Positions 37,591 to 51,745 are shown, counted from the stretch's first letter. The stretch: DNA of 64,000 bases from Saccoglossus kowalevskii (GCF_000003605.2 NW_003142074.1:1-64000), one strand, 5' to 3'. A program made the numbers and translations. The notes: generated by a model from the letters alone, not told the origin.

Positions 37591-40500
37591 ACATTGCGTC
37601 GTAGCACGTCAAAATGACAATGATTGATTAGTAAAACATTGCGTCGTAGCTCATCAAAATCACAATGAATGATGAGTGAAACATTGCGTCGTAGCACGTC
37701 ACAATCACAATGAATGATTAGTGAAACATTACGTCGTAGCACATCATAATCACAATGAATAATGAATAAAACATTGCGTCGTAGCACATCACAATCACAA
37801 TGAATGATTAGTGAAACATTGCGTCGTAGCACATCAAAATGACAATGAATGATTAGTGAAACATTGCGTCGTAGCACATCAAAATAACAATGCTTGATTA
37901 GTAAAACATTGCGTCGTAGCACGTCACAATCACAATGAATGATTAGTGAAACATTGCGTCGTAGCACATCACAATCACAATGAATAATGAGTAAAACATT
38001 ACGTCGTAGCACGTCACAACCACAATGAATTAATGAGTAAAACATTGCGTCGTAGCACGCCACAAATCACAATGAATGATTAGTGAAACATTGCGTCGTA
38101 GCACATCAAAATCACAATGAATGATGAGTGACACATTGCGTCATAGCACGTCACAACCACAATGAATAATGAGTTAAACATTGCGTCATAGCACGTCACA
38201 ATCACAATGAATGATTAGTGAAACATTGTGTCGTAGCACATCAAAATGACAATGAATGATTAGTAAAACATTGCGTCGTAGCACATCAAAATGACAATGA
38301 TTGATTAGTAAAACATTGCGTCGTAGATCATCAAAATCACAATGAATGATGAGTGAAACATTGCGTCGTAGCACGTCACAATCACAATGAATGATTAGTG
38401 AAACATTACGTCGTAGCACATCACAATCACAATGAATAATGAATAAAACATTGCGTCTTAGCACATCACAATCACAATGAATGATTAGTGAAACATTGCG
38501 TCGTAGCACATCAAAATGACAATGAATGATTAGTGAAACATTGCGTCGTAGCACATCAAAATGACAATGCTTGATTAGTAAAACATTGTGTCGTAGCACA
38601 TCAAAATGACAATGAATGATCAGTGAAACATTACGTCGTAGCACGTCACAATCACAATGAATGATTAGTGAAACATTGCGTCGTAGCACATCAAAATCAC
38701 AATGAATGATTAGTGAAACATTGCGTCGTAGTACATCAAAATCGCAATGAATGATTAGTGAAACATTGCGTGTAGCACGTCACAATCACAATGAATGATT
38801 AGTGTAACATTCCGTCGCAGCACGTCACAATCCACAATGAATGATTAGTGAAACATTGAGTCGTAGCACGTCACAATCACAATGAATGATGAGTGAAACA
38901 TTGCGTCGTAGCACGTCACAATCACAATGAATGATTAGTGAAACATTGCGTCGTAGCACGTCACAATCACAATGGATGATGAGTGAAACATTGCGTCGTA
39001 GCACGTCACAATCACAATGAATGATTAGTAAAACATTGCGTCGTAGCACATAACAATCACAATGAATAATGAGTAAATCATTACGTCGTAGCACGTCACA
39101 ACCTCAATGAATAATGGGTAAAACATTGCGTCGTAGCACGCCACAATCACAATGAATGATTAGTGAAACATTGCGTCGTAGCACATCAAAATGACAATGA
39201 ATGATTAGTGAAACAATGCGTCGTAGCACATCAAAATGACAATGCTTGATTAGTAAAACATTGCGTCGTAGCACATCAAAATGACAATGATTGATTAGTA
39301 AAACATTGCGTCGTAGCTCATCAAAATCACAATGAATGATGAGTGAAACATTGCGTCGTAGCACGTCACAATCACAATGAATGATTAGTGAAACATTACG
39401 TCGTAGCACATCATAATCACAATGAATAATGAATAAAACATAGCGTCGTCGCACATCACAATCACAATGAATGATTAGTGAAACATTGCGTCGTAGCACA
39501 TCAAAATGACAATGAATGATTAGTGAAATATTGCGTCGTAGCACATCAAAATGACAATGCTTGATTAGTAAAACATTGCGTCGTAGCACGTCACAATCAC
39601 AATGAATGATTAGTGAAACATTGCGTCGTAGCACATCACAATCACAATGAATAATGAGTAAAACATTACGTCGTAGCACGTCACAACCACAATGAATAAT
39701 GAGTAAAACATTGCGTCGTAGCACGCCACAATCACAATGAATGATTAGTGAAACATTGCGTCGTAGCACATCAAAATCACAATGAATGATGAGTGACACA
39801 TTGCGTCATAGCACGTCACACTCACAATGAATAATGAGTAAAACATTATGTTGTAGCACGTCACAACCACAATGAATAATGAGTTAAACATTGCGTCATA
39901 GCACGTCACAATCACAATGAATGATTAGTGAAACAATGCGTCGTAGCACGTCACAATCACAATGAATGATTAGTGAAACATTGCGTCGTAGTACATCAAA
40001 ATCGCAATGAATGATTAGTGAAACATTGCGTGGTAGCACGTCACAATCACAATGAATGATTCGTGGAACATTCCGTCGTAGCACGTCAAAATCACAATGA
40101 ATGATTAGTGAAACATTGCGTCGTAGCACGTCACAATCACAATGAATGATGAGTGAAACATTGCGTCGTAGCACGTCACAATCACAATGAATGATTAGTG
40201 AAACATTGCGTCGTAGCACGTCACATTCACAATGAATGATTAGTGAAACATTGTGTCGTAGCACGTCACAATCACAATGAATGATTAGTGAAACATTGCG
40301 TCGTAGCACGTAACAATCACAATGAATGATTAGTGAAACATTACGTCGTAGCACGTCACAATCACAATGAATGATTAGTGAAACATTGCGTGGTAGCACG
40401 TCACAATCACAATGAATGATTAGTAAAACATTGCGTCTTAGCACATCAAAATCCACAATGAATGATTAGTGAAACATTGTGTCGAAGCACGTCACAATCA

Positions 40501-41780
40501 CAATGAATGATTAGTGAAACATTACGTCGTAGCACATCACAATCACAATGAATGATCAGTGAAACATTGCGTCGTAGCATATCAAAATCACAATGAATGA
40601 AGAGTGACACATTGCGTCATAGCACGTCACACTCACAATGAATAATGAGTAAAACATTAAGTTGTAGCACGTCACAACCACAATGAATAATGAGTTAAAC
40701 ATTGCGTCATAGCACGTCACAATCACAATGAATGATTAGTGAAACATTGCGTCGTAGCACATCAAAATGACAATGAATGATTAGTGAAACAATGCGTCGT
40801 AGCACATCAAAATGACAATGCTTGATTAGTAAAACATTGCGTCGTAGCACATCAAAATGACAATGATTGATTAGTAAAACATTGCGTCGTAGCTCATCAA
40901 AATCACAATGAATGATGAGTGAAACATTGCGTCGTAGCACGTCACAATCACAATGAATGATTAGTGAAACATTACGTCGTAGCACATCATAATCACAATG
41001 AATAATGAATAAAACATAGCGTCGTAGCACATCACAATCACAATGAATGATTAGTAAAACATTGCGTCGTAGCACATCAAAATGACAATGAATGATTAGT
41101 GAAACATTACGTCGTAGCACGTCACAATCACAATGAATGATTAGTGAAACATTGCGTCGTAGCACATCAAAATCACAATGAATGATTAGTGAAACATTGC
41201 GTCGTAGTACATCAAAATCGCAATGAATGATTAGTGAAACATTGCGTGTAGCACGTCACAATCACAATGAATGATTAGTGTAACATTCCGTCGCAGCACG
41301 TCACAATCCACAATGAATGATTAGTGAAACATTGAGTCGTAGCACGTCACAATCACAATGAATGATGAGTGAAACATTGCGTCGTAGCACGTCACAATCA
41401 CAATGAATGATTAGTGAAACATTGCGTCGTAGCACGTCACAATCACAATGGATGATGAGTGAAACATTGCGTCGTAGCACGTCACAATCACAATGAATGA
41501 TTAGTAAAACATTGCGTCGTAGCACATAACAATCACAATGAATAATGAGTAAATCATTACGTCGTAGCACGTCACAACCTCAATGAATAATGGGTAAAAC
41601 ATTGCGTCGTAGCACGCCACAATCACAATGAATGATTAGTGAAACATTGCGTCGTAGCACATCAAAATCACAATGAATGATGAGTGACACATTGCGTCAT
41701 AGCACCTCACACTCACAATGAATAATGAGTAAAACATTATGTTGTAGCACGTCACAACCACAATGAATAATGAGTTAAAC
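37591..41780. repeat. C-family domain with a duplicated 2.48-kb segment
   Basis: The core runs (AGCTCATC, AATGAATAAAAC, GACAATGCTTG) repeat irregularly. Two one-base gains lie near 38031 and 38064. The stretch 38700-39170 (GTGTAACATTCCGTCGCAG, AATCCACAATG, AATGGATGATGAG, CACATAACAATC, GAGTAAATCATTACG, CACAACCTC, AATGGGTAAAAC) reappears at 41180-41640, offset about 2477 bases, and again at 61200-61660. Marker spacings 37549 to 39846 to 41737 are 51 and 42 monomers after allowing for added bases. Confidence 0.7.
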
Positions 41781-43440
41781 ATTGCGTCATAGCACGTCAC
41801 AATCACAATGAATGATTAGTGAAACATTGCGTCGTAGCACATCAAAATGACAATGAATGATTAGTGAAACATTGCGTCGTAGCTCATCAAAATCACAATG
41901 AATGATGAGTGAAACATTGCGTCGTAGCACGTCACAATCACAATGAATGATTAGTGAAACATTACGTCGTAGCACATCACAATCACAATGAATGATGAAT
42001 AAAACATTGCGTCGTAGCACATCACAATCACAATGAATGATTAGTGAAACATTGCGTCGTAGCACATCACAATGACAATGAATGATTAGCGAAACATTGC
42101 GTCGTAGCACATCACAATCGCAATGAATAATGAATAAAACATTGCGTCGTATCATGTCACAATCACAATGAATGATTAGTGGAACATTGCGTCGTAGCAA
42201 GTCACATTCACAATGAATGATTAGTGAAACATTGCGTCGTAGCACATCAAAGTCACAATGAATGATTAGTGAAACATTACGTCGTAGCAGGTCACAATCA
42301 CAATGAATGATTAGTGAAACATTGCGTCGTAGTACATAAAAATCACAATGAATGATTAGTGAAACATTGCGTGGTAGCACGCCACAATCACAATGAATGA
42401 TTAGTGGAACATTCCGTCGTAGCACGTCACAATCACAATGAATGATTAGTGAAACATTGCGTCGTAGCACGTCACAATCACAATGAATGATGAGTGAAAC
42501 ATTTCGTCGTAGCACGTCACAATCACAATGAATGATTAGTGAAACATTGCGTTGTAGCACATCACAATCACAATGAATAATGTGTAAAACATTACGTCGT
42601 AGCACGACACAACCACAATAAATAATAAGTAAAACATTGCGTCGTAGCACGTCACAATCACAACGAATGATTAGTGAAACATTGCGTCGTAGCACGTCAC
42701 AATCACAATGAATGATTAGCGAAACATTACGTAGTAGCACATCACAATCGCAATGAATAATGAATAAAACATTGCGTCGTAGCACATCACAATCACAATG
42801 AATGATTAGTGAAACATTGCGTCGTAGCACATAAAAATGACAATGAATGATTAGTGAAACATTGCGTCGTAGCACATCAAAATGACAATGATAGATTAGT
42901 AAAACATTGCGTCGTAGCACATCAAAATCACAATGAATGATCAGTGAAACATTACGTCGTAGCACGTCACAATCACAATGAATGATTAGTGAAACATTGC
43001 GTCGTAGCACATCAAAATCACAATGAATGATTAGTGAAACATTGCGTCGTAGCACGTCACAATCACAATGAATGATTAGTGAAATATTGCGTCGTAGCAC
43101 GTCACAATCACAATGAATGATTAGTGAAACATTGCGTCGTATCATGTCACAATCACAATGAATGATTAGTGGAACATTGCGTCGTAGCAAGTCACAATCA
43201 CAATGAATGATTAGTGAAACATTGAGTCGTAGTACATCAAAATCACAATGAATGATTAGTGAAACATTGCGTGGTAGCACGTCACAATCACAATGAATGA
43301 TTAGTGGAACATTGCGTCGTAGCACATCAAAATGACAATGAAAGATTAGTGAAACATTGCGTCGTAGCACATCAAAATGACAATGATTGATTAGTAAAAC
43401 ATTGCGTCGTAGCACATCAAAATCACAATGAATGATTAGT
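41781..43440. repeat. A-family island inside the C domain
   Basis: Markers otherwise confined to 2.3-4.6 kb appear here in the same order: GTATCATGTCAC (42150 and 43139), GTGTAAAACATTACG, CACGACACAACCACAAT, GTAGTAGCACATCAC, GATAGATTAG and GCGTGGTAGCACG. C-family sequence flanks it on both sides. Private differences include CACAATAAATAATAAG near 42615. The island lies about 40 kb from its closest relative in the window. Confidence 0.75.
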
Positions 43441-46400
43441 GAAACTTTGCGTCGTAGTACATCAAAATCGCAATGAATGATAGTGAAACATTGCGTGGTA
43501 GCACATCACAATCACAATGAATGATTAGTGGAACATTCCGTCGTAGCACGTCACAATCACAATGAATGATGAGTGAAACATTGCGTCGTAGCACGTCACA
43601 ATCACAATGAATGATTAGTGAAACATTGCGTCGTAGCACATCAAAATGACAATGAATGATTAGTGAAACATTGCGTCGTAGCACATCAAAATGACAATGA
43701 TTGATTAGTAAAACATTGCGTCGTAGCTCATCAAAATCACAATGAATGATGAGTGAAACATTGCGTCGTAGCACGTCACAATCACAATGAATGATTAGTG
43801 AAACATTACGTCGTAGCACATCATAATCACAATGAATAATGAATAAAACATTGCGTCGTAGCACATCACAATCACAATGAATGATTAGTGAAACATTGCG
43901 TCGTAGCACATCAAAATGACAATGAATGATTAGTGAAACATTGCGTCGTAGCACGTCACAATCACAATGAATGATTAGTGAAACATTGCGTCGTAGCACA
44001 TCACAATCACAATGAATAATGAGTAAAACATTACGTCGTAGCACGTCACAACCACAATGAATAATGAGTAAAACATTGCGTCGTAGCACGCCACAATCAC
44101 AATGAATGATTAGTGAAACATTGCGTCGTAGCACATCAAAATGACAATGCTTGATTAGTAAAACATTGCGTCGTAGCACGTCACAATCACAATGAATGAT
44201 TAGTGAAACATTGCGTCGTAGCACATCACAATCACAATGAATAATGAGTAAAACATTACGTCGTAGCACGTCACAACCACAATGAATAATGAGTAAAACA
44301 TTGCGTCGTAGCACGCCACAATCACAATGAATGATTAGTGAAACATTGCGTCGTAGCACATCAAAATCACAATGAATGATGAGTGACACATTGCGTCATA
44401 GCACGTCACACTCACAATGAATAATGAGTAAAACATTATGTTGTAGCACGTCGCAACCACAATGAATAATGAGTTAAACATTGCGTCATAGCACGTCACA
44501 ATCACAATGAATGATTAGTGAAACATTGCGTCGTAGCACATCAAAATGACAATGAATGATTATTGAAACATTGCGTCGTAGCACATCAAAATGACAATGA
44601 TTGATTAGTAAAACATTGCGTCGTAGCTCATCAAAATCACAATGAATGATGAGTGAAACATTGCGTCGTAGCACGTCACAATCACAATGAATGATTAGTG
44701 AAATATTACGTCGTAGCACATCATAATCACAATGAATAATGAATAAAACATTGCGTCGTAGCACATCACAATCACAATGAATGATTAGTGAAACATTGCG
44801 TCGTAGCACATCAAAATGACAATGCTTGATTAGTAAAACATTGCGTCGTAGCACGTCACAATCACAATGAATGATTAGTGAAACATTGCGTCGTAGCACA
44901 TCACAATCACAATGAATAATGAGTAAAACATTACGTCGTAGCACGTCACAACCACAATGAATAATGAGTAAAACATTGCGTCGTAGCACGCCACAATTAC
45001 AATGAATGATTAGTGAAACATTGCGTCGTAGCACATCAAAATCACAATGAATGATGAGTGACACATTGCACCATAGCACGTCACAATCACAATGAATGAT
45101 TAGTGAAACATTGCATCGTAGCACGTCACAATCACAATGAATGATTAGTGAAACATTGCGTCGTAGCACGTAACAATCACAATGAATGATTAGTGAAACA
45201 TTACGTCGTAGCACGTCACAATCACAATGAATGATTAGTGAAACATTGCGTCGTAGCACGTCACAATCACAATGAATGATTAGTGAAACATTGCGTCGTA
45301 GTACATCAAAATCACAATGAATGATTAGTGAAACATTGCGTGGTAGCACGTCACAATCACAATGAATGATTAGTGGAACATTCCGTCGTAGCACGTCAAA
45401 ATCACAATGAATGATTAGTGAAACATTGCGTCGTAGCACGTCACAATCACAATGAATGATGAGTGAAACATTGCGTCGTAGCACGTCACAATCACAATGA
45501 ATGATTAGTGAAACATTGCGTCGTAGCACGTCACAATCACAATGAATGATTAGTGAAACATTGCGTCGTAGCACGTCACAATCACAATGAATGATTAGTG
45601 AAACATTACGTCGTAGCACGTCACAATCACAATGAATGATGAGTGAAACATTGCGTCGTAGCACATCAAAATCACAATGAATGATTAGTGAAACATTGCG
45701 TGGTAGCACGTCACAATCACAATGAATGATTAGTGGAACATTCCGTCGTAGCACGTCACAATCACAATGAATGATGAGTGAAACATTGCGTCGTAGCACG
45801 TCACAATCACAATGAATGATTAGTGAAACATTGCGTCGTAACACATCAAAATGACAATGAATGATTAGTGAAACATTGCGTCGTAGCACATCAAAATGAC
45901 AATGATTGATTAGTAAAACATTGCGTCGTAGCTCATCAAAATCACAATGAATGATGAGTGAAACATTGCGTCGTAGCACGTCACAATCACAATGAATGAT
46001 TAGTGAAACATTACGTCGTAGCACGTCACAACCACAATGAATAATGAGTAAAACATTGCGTCGTAGCACGCCACAATCACAATGAATGATTAGTGAAACA
46101 TTGCGTCGTAGCACATCAAAATCACAATGAATGATGAGTGACACATTGCGTCATAGCACGTCACACTCACAATGAATAATGAGTAAAACATTGTGTTGTA
46201 GCACGTCGCAACCACAATGAATAATGAGTTTAACATTGCGTCATAGCACGTCACAATCACAATGAATGATTAGTGAAACATTGCGTCGTAGCACATCAAA
46301 ATGACAATGAATGATTAGTGAAACATTGCGTCGTAGCACATCAAAATGACAATGATTGATTAGTAAAACATTGCGTCGTAGCTCATCAAAATCACAATGA

Positions 46401-47857
46401 ATGATGAGTGAAACATTGCGTCGTAGCATGTCACAATCACAATGAATGATTAGTGAAACATTACGTCGTAGCACATCACAATCACAATGAATAATGAATA
46501 AAACATTGCGTCGTAGCACATCACAATCACAATGAATGATTAGTGAAACATTGCGTCGTAGCACATCAAAATGACAATGAATGATTAGTGAAACATTGCG
46601 TCGTAGCACATCAAAATGACAATGCTTGATTAGTAAAACATTGCGTCGTAGCACGTCACAATCACAATGAATGATTAGTGAAACATTGCGTCGTAGCACA
46701 TCACAATCACAATGAATAATGAGTAAAACATTACGTCGTAGCACGTCACAACCACAATGAATAATGAGTAAAACATTGCGTCGTAGCACGCCACAATCAC
46801 AATGAATGATTAGTGAAACATTGCGTCGTAGCACATCAAAATGACAATGCTTGATTAGTAAAACATTGCGTCGTAGCACGTCACAATCACAATGAATGAT
46901 TAGTGAAACATTGCGTCGTAGCACATCACAATCACAATGAATAATGAGTAAAACATTACGTCGTAGCACGTCACAACCACAATGAATAATGAGTAAAACA
47001 TTGCGTCGTAGCACGCCACAATCACAATGAATGATTAGTGAAACATTGCGTCGTAGCACATCAAAATCACAATGAATGATGAGTGACACATTGCGTCATA
47101 GCACGTCACACTCACAATGAATAATGAGTAAAACATTATGTTGTAGCACGTCACAACCACAATGAATAATGAGTTAAACATTGCGTCATAGCACGTCACA
47201 ATCACAATGAATGATTAGTGAAACATTACGTCGTAGCACGTCACAATCACAACGAATGATTAGTGAAACATTGCGTCGTAGCACGTCACAATCACAATGA
47301 ATGATGAGTGAAACATTATGTTGTAGCACGTCGCAACCACAATGAATAATGAGTTAAACATTGCGTCGTAGCACGTCAAAATGACAATGATTGATTAGTA
47401 AAACATTGCGTCGTAGCTCATCAAAATCACAATGAATGATGAGTGAAACATTGCGTCGTAGCACGTCACAATCACAATGAATGATTAGTGAAACATTACG
47501 TCGTAGCACATCACAATCACAATGAATAATGAATAAAACATTGCGTCGTAGCACATCACAATCACAATGAATGATTAGTGAAACATTGCGTCGTAGCACA
47601 TCAAAATGACAATGAATGATTAGTGAAACATTGCGTCGTAGCACATCAAAATGACAATGCTTGATTAGTAAAACATTGCGTCGTAGCACGTCACAATCAC
47701 AATGAATGATTAGTGAAACATTGCGTCGTAGCACATCACAATCACAATGAATAATGAGTAAAACATTACGTCGTAGCACGTCACAACCACAATGAATAAT
47801 GAGTAAAACATTGCGTCGTAGCACGTCACAATCACAATGAATGATTAGTGCAACATT
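43441..47857. repeat. C-family domain, third stretch
   Basis: ATTATGTTGTAG or ATTGTGTTGTAG markers lie at 44436, 46191, 47136 and about 47316. The 44436-46191-47136 spacings are 39 and 21 monomers. One base is missing near 43480 (GAATGATAGTG). Sub-block CACATCAC-AATGAGTAAAACATTACG-CACAACC-GCCACAATC occurs twice in tandem (43980-44100 and 44220-44330; likewise 46680-46800 and 46915-47030). The end at 47858 is a sharp switch to B-family sequence. Confidence 0.65.
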
Positions 47858-49690
47858 GCGCCGTAGCACGTCTCAATCACAATGAATGATTAGTGAAACA
47901 TTACGTCGTAGCACATCACAATCACAATGAATAATGAATAAAACATTGCGTCGCACCACATCACAATCACAATGAATGATTAGTGAAACATTGCGTCGTA
48001 GCACATCAAAATCACAATGATTAGTGAAACATTGCGTCGTAGCACATCAAAATGACAATGTTTGATTAGTAAAACATTGCGTCTTAGCACATCAAAATCA
48101 CAATGAACGATGAGTGAAACATTGCGTCGTGGCACGTCACAATCCCAATGAATGATTACTGAAACATTGCGATGTAGCACATCACAATCACAATGAATGA
48201 TTAGTGAAACATTGCGTCGTAGCACATCAAAATCACAATGAATGATTAGAGAAACATTGCGTCGTAGCACACCAAAATCACAATGAATGTGTAATGAAAC
48301 ATTGTGTCGAAGCACGTCACAATCACAATGAATGATTAGTGAAACATTACGTCGTAGCACATCACAATCACAATGAATGATTAGTGAAACATTGCGCCGT
48401 AGCATATCTCAATCACAATGAATGATTAGTGAAACATTGCGTCGTAGCACATCACAATCACAATGAATGATTAGTAAAACATTTCGTCGTAGCACATCAC
48501 AATCACAATGAATGATTAGTGCAACATTGCGCCGTAGCACGTCTCAATCACAATGAGTGATTAGTGAAACATTACGTCGTAGCACATCACAATCACAATG
48601 AATAATGAATAAAACATTGCGTCGTACCACATCACAATTACAATGAATGATTAGTGAAACATTGCGTCGTAGCACATCAAAATCACAATGAATGATTGGT
48701 GAAACATTGCGTCGTAGCACATCAAAATGACAATGATTGATTAGTAAAACATTGCGTCTTAGCACATCAAAATCACAATGAACGATGAGTGAAACATTGC
48801 GTCGTGGCACGTCACAATCCCAATGAATGATTACTGAAACATTGCGTCGTAGCACACCAAAATCACAATGAATGATTAGTGAAACATTGTGTCGAAGCAC
48901 GTCACAATCACAATGAATGATTAGTGAAAAATTACGTCGTAGCACATCACAATCACAATGAATGATTAGTGAAACATTGCGTCGTAGCATATCACAATCA
49001 CAATGAATGATTAGTGAAACATTGAGTCGTAGCACATCACAATCACAATGAATGATTAGTGAAACATTACGTCGTTGCACGTCACAATCACAATGAATGA
49101 TTAGTGAAACATTGCGTCGTAACACGTCACAATCACAAAGAATGATTAGTGAAACATTGCGTCGTAGCACGTCACAATCACAATGAATGATTAGTGAAAC
49201 ATTGCGTCGTAGCACATCACGATTACAATGAATGATTAGTGAAACATTGCGTCGCAGCACATCACAATCACAATGAATGATTAGTAAAACATTTCGTCGT
49301 AGCACATCACAATCACAATGAATGATTAGTAAAACATTGCGTCGTAGCACGTCAAAATCACAATGAATGATTAGTGAAACATTGCGTCGTAGCTCTTCCC
49401 AAACACAATGAATGATTAGTGAAACATTGTGTCGTAGCACATCAAAATCACAATGAATGATTAGTGAAACATTGCGTCGTAGCACGTCACAATCACAATG
49501 AATGATTAGTGAAACATTGCGTCGTAGCACATCAAAGTCACAATGAATGAATAGTGAAACATTACGTCGTAGCATATCAATATCACAATGAATGATTAGT
49601 GAAACATTGCATCGTAGCACTTCAAAATCACAATGAATGATTAGTGAAACATTGCTTCGTAGCACTTCAAAATCACAATGAATGATTAGT
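47858..49690. repeat. B-family island inside the C/D domain
   Basis: GCGCCGTAG markers at 47858 and 48529 are 671 bases apart (15 monomers less four; four bases are missing near 48018, giving CACAATGATTAG). The following 48780-49690 stretch reproduces 12520-13440, including the fifth AGCTCTTCCC monomer. The nearest other B sequence lies 4 kb or more away on either side. Confidence 0.75.
49391..49410. repeat. B-family diagnostic monomer, copy 5 of 5
   Basis: AGCTCTTCCCAAACACAATG. It lies 32 kb from its nearest relative at 16965 while keeping the same flanking variants (GTAAAACATTTCG upstream, CATCAATATC downstream). Confidence 0.85.
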
Positions 49691-51290
49691 GAAACTTTGC
49701 GTCGTAACACGTCACAATCACAATGAATGATTAGTGAAACATTGCGTCGTAGCACATCAAAATCACAATGAATGGTTAGTGAAACATTGCGTCGTCGCAC
49801 ATCAAAATCACAATGAATGATCAGTGAAACATTGCGTCGTAGCACGTCAAAATGACAATGATTGATTAGTAAAACATTGCGTCGTAGCTCATCAAAATCA
49901 CAATGAATGATGAGTGAAACATTGCGTCGTAGCACGTCACAATCACAATGAATGATTAGTGAAACATTACGTCGTAGCACATCACAATCACAATGAATAA
50001 TGAATAAAACATTGCGTCGTAGCACATCACAATCACAATGAATGATTAGTGAAACATTGCGTCGTAGCACATCAAAATGACAATGAATGATGAGTGAAAC
50101 ATTGCGTCGTAGCACATCAAAATGACAATGATTGATTAGTAAAACATTGCGTCGTAGCACATCAAAATCACAATGAATGATCAGTGAAATATTACGTCTT
50201 AGCAAGTCACAATCACAATGAATGATTAGTGAAACATTGCGTCGTAGCACATCAAAATCACAATGAATGATTAGTGAAACATTGCGTCGTAGCACGTCAC
50301 AATCACAATGAATGATTAGTGAAACATTGCGTCGTAGCACGTCACAATCACAATGAATGATTCGTGAAACATTACGTCGTAGCACGTCACAATCACAATG
50401 AATGATTAGTGAAATATTGCGTCGTAGCAAGTCACAATCACAATGAATGATTAGTGAAACATTGAGTCGTAGTACATCAAAATCACAATGAATGATTAGT
50501 GAAACATTGCGTGGTAGCACGTCACAATCACAATGAATGATTAGTGGAACATTCCGTCGTAGCACGTCACAATCACAATGAATGATTAGTGAAACATTGC
50601 GTCGTAGCACGTCACAATCACAATGAATGATGAGTGAAACATTGCGTCGTAGCACGTCACAATCACAATGAATGATTAGTGAAACATTGCGTCGTGGCAC
50701 ATCAAAATCACAATGAATGGTTAGTGAAACAGTACGTCGTAGCACGTCACAATCACAATGAATGATTAGTGAAACATTGCGTCGTAGCACATCAAAATCA
50801 CAATGAATGATCAGTGAAACATTGCGTCGTAGCACTCTCAATCACAATGAAAGATTAGTGAAACATTGCGTAGTAGCACGTAACATTCACAATGAATGAT
50901 TAGTGAAACATTACGTCGTAGCACGTCACAATCAAAATGAATGATTAGTGAAACATTGCGTCGTAGCACGTCACAATCACAATGAATGATTAGTGAAACA
51001 TTGCGTCGTAGCACGTCACAATCACAATGAATGATTCGTGAAACATTACGTCGTAGCACGTCACAATCACAATGAACGATTAGTGAAACATTGCGTCGTA
51101 GCATGTCACAATCACAATGAATGATTAGTGAAACATTGCGTCGTAGTACATCAAAATCACAATGAACGGTTAGTGAAACAGTACGTCGTAGCACGTCACA
51201 ATCACAATGAATGATTAGTGAAACATTGCGTCGTTGCACATCAAAATCACAATGAATGATCAGTGAAACATTGCGTCGTAGCACGTCAAA
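49691..51290. repeat. D-family block, second locus
   Basis: GAAATATTACGTCTTAGCAAG near 50188 is followed by GATTCGTG, GAAATATTGCG, CAAGTC, GAGTCGTAGTAC, GTGGAACATTCCG, GTCGTGGCAC, AATGGTTAG and CAGTACG, the same order as at 62245-62800. GAAAGATTAG with GCGTAGTAGCACGTAACATTC follows near 50850, after the two-base loss GCACTCTC. The block matches 61.8-62.8 kb better than the 24.6-26.8 kb D block, because it shares GAAATATTGCG and GTCGTGGCAC. Confidence 0.75.
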
Positions 51291-51320
51291 TGACATGATT
51301 GATTAGTAAACATTGCGTCG
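51270..51320. other. Junction with three one-base losses
   Basis: CAAATGAC, ACATGATTG and GTAAACATTG each lack one base of a short homopolymer or doublet. The point coincides with the switch from D-family to the GAGTAG-variant block. It resembles the boundary clusters at 949-1049, 24491-24645 and 53945-54065. Confidence 0.6.
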
Positions 51321-51745
51321 TAGCACGTCACAATCACAATGAATGAGTAGTGAAACATTACGTCGTAGCACGTCACAATCACAATGAATGATTAGTAAAA
51401 CATTGTGTCGTAGCACGTCACAATCACAATGAATGAGTAGTGAAACATTACGTCGTAGCACGTCACAATCACAATGAATGATGAGTGAAACATTACGTCG
51501 TAGCACATCAAAGTCACAATGAATGATTAGTGAAACATTATGTCGTAGCACGTCACAATCACAATGAATGCTTAGTGAAACATTGCGTCGTAGTACATCA
51601 AAATCACAAGGAATGATTAGTGAAACATTGCGTCGTAGCACGTCACAATCACAATGAATGATTAGTGAAACATTCCGTCGTAGCACGTCACAATCACAAT
51701 GAATGATTAGTGAAACATTGCGTCGTAGCACGTCACAATCACAAT
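51291..51745. repeat. GAGTAG-variant block, distant copy of 1.88-2.31 kb
   Basis: The order GTAAAACATTGTGTCG, GAGTAG, GATGAG, CATCAAAGTC, ATTATGTCG, AATGCTTAG, CACAAGGAATG, ATTCCGTCG is as at 1885-2270, but with the GAGTAG/GATGAG dimer once instead of twice after the ATTGTG monomer. The separation is about 49.5 kb, the longest-range block match I found. Confidence 0.7.
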
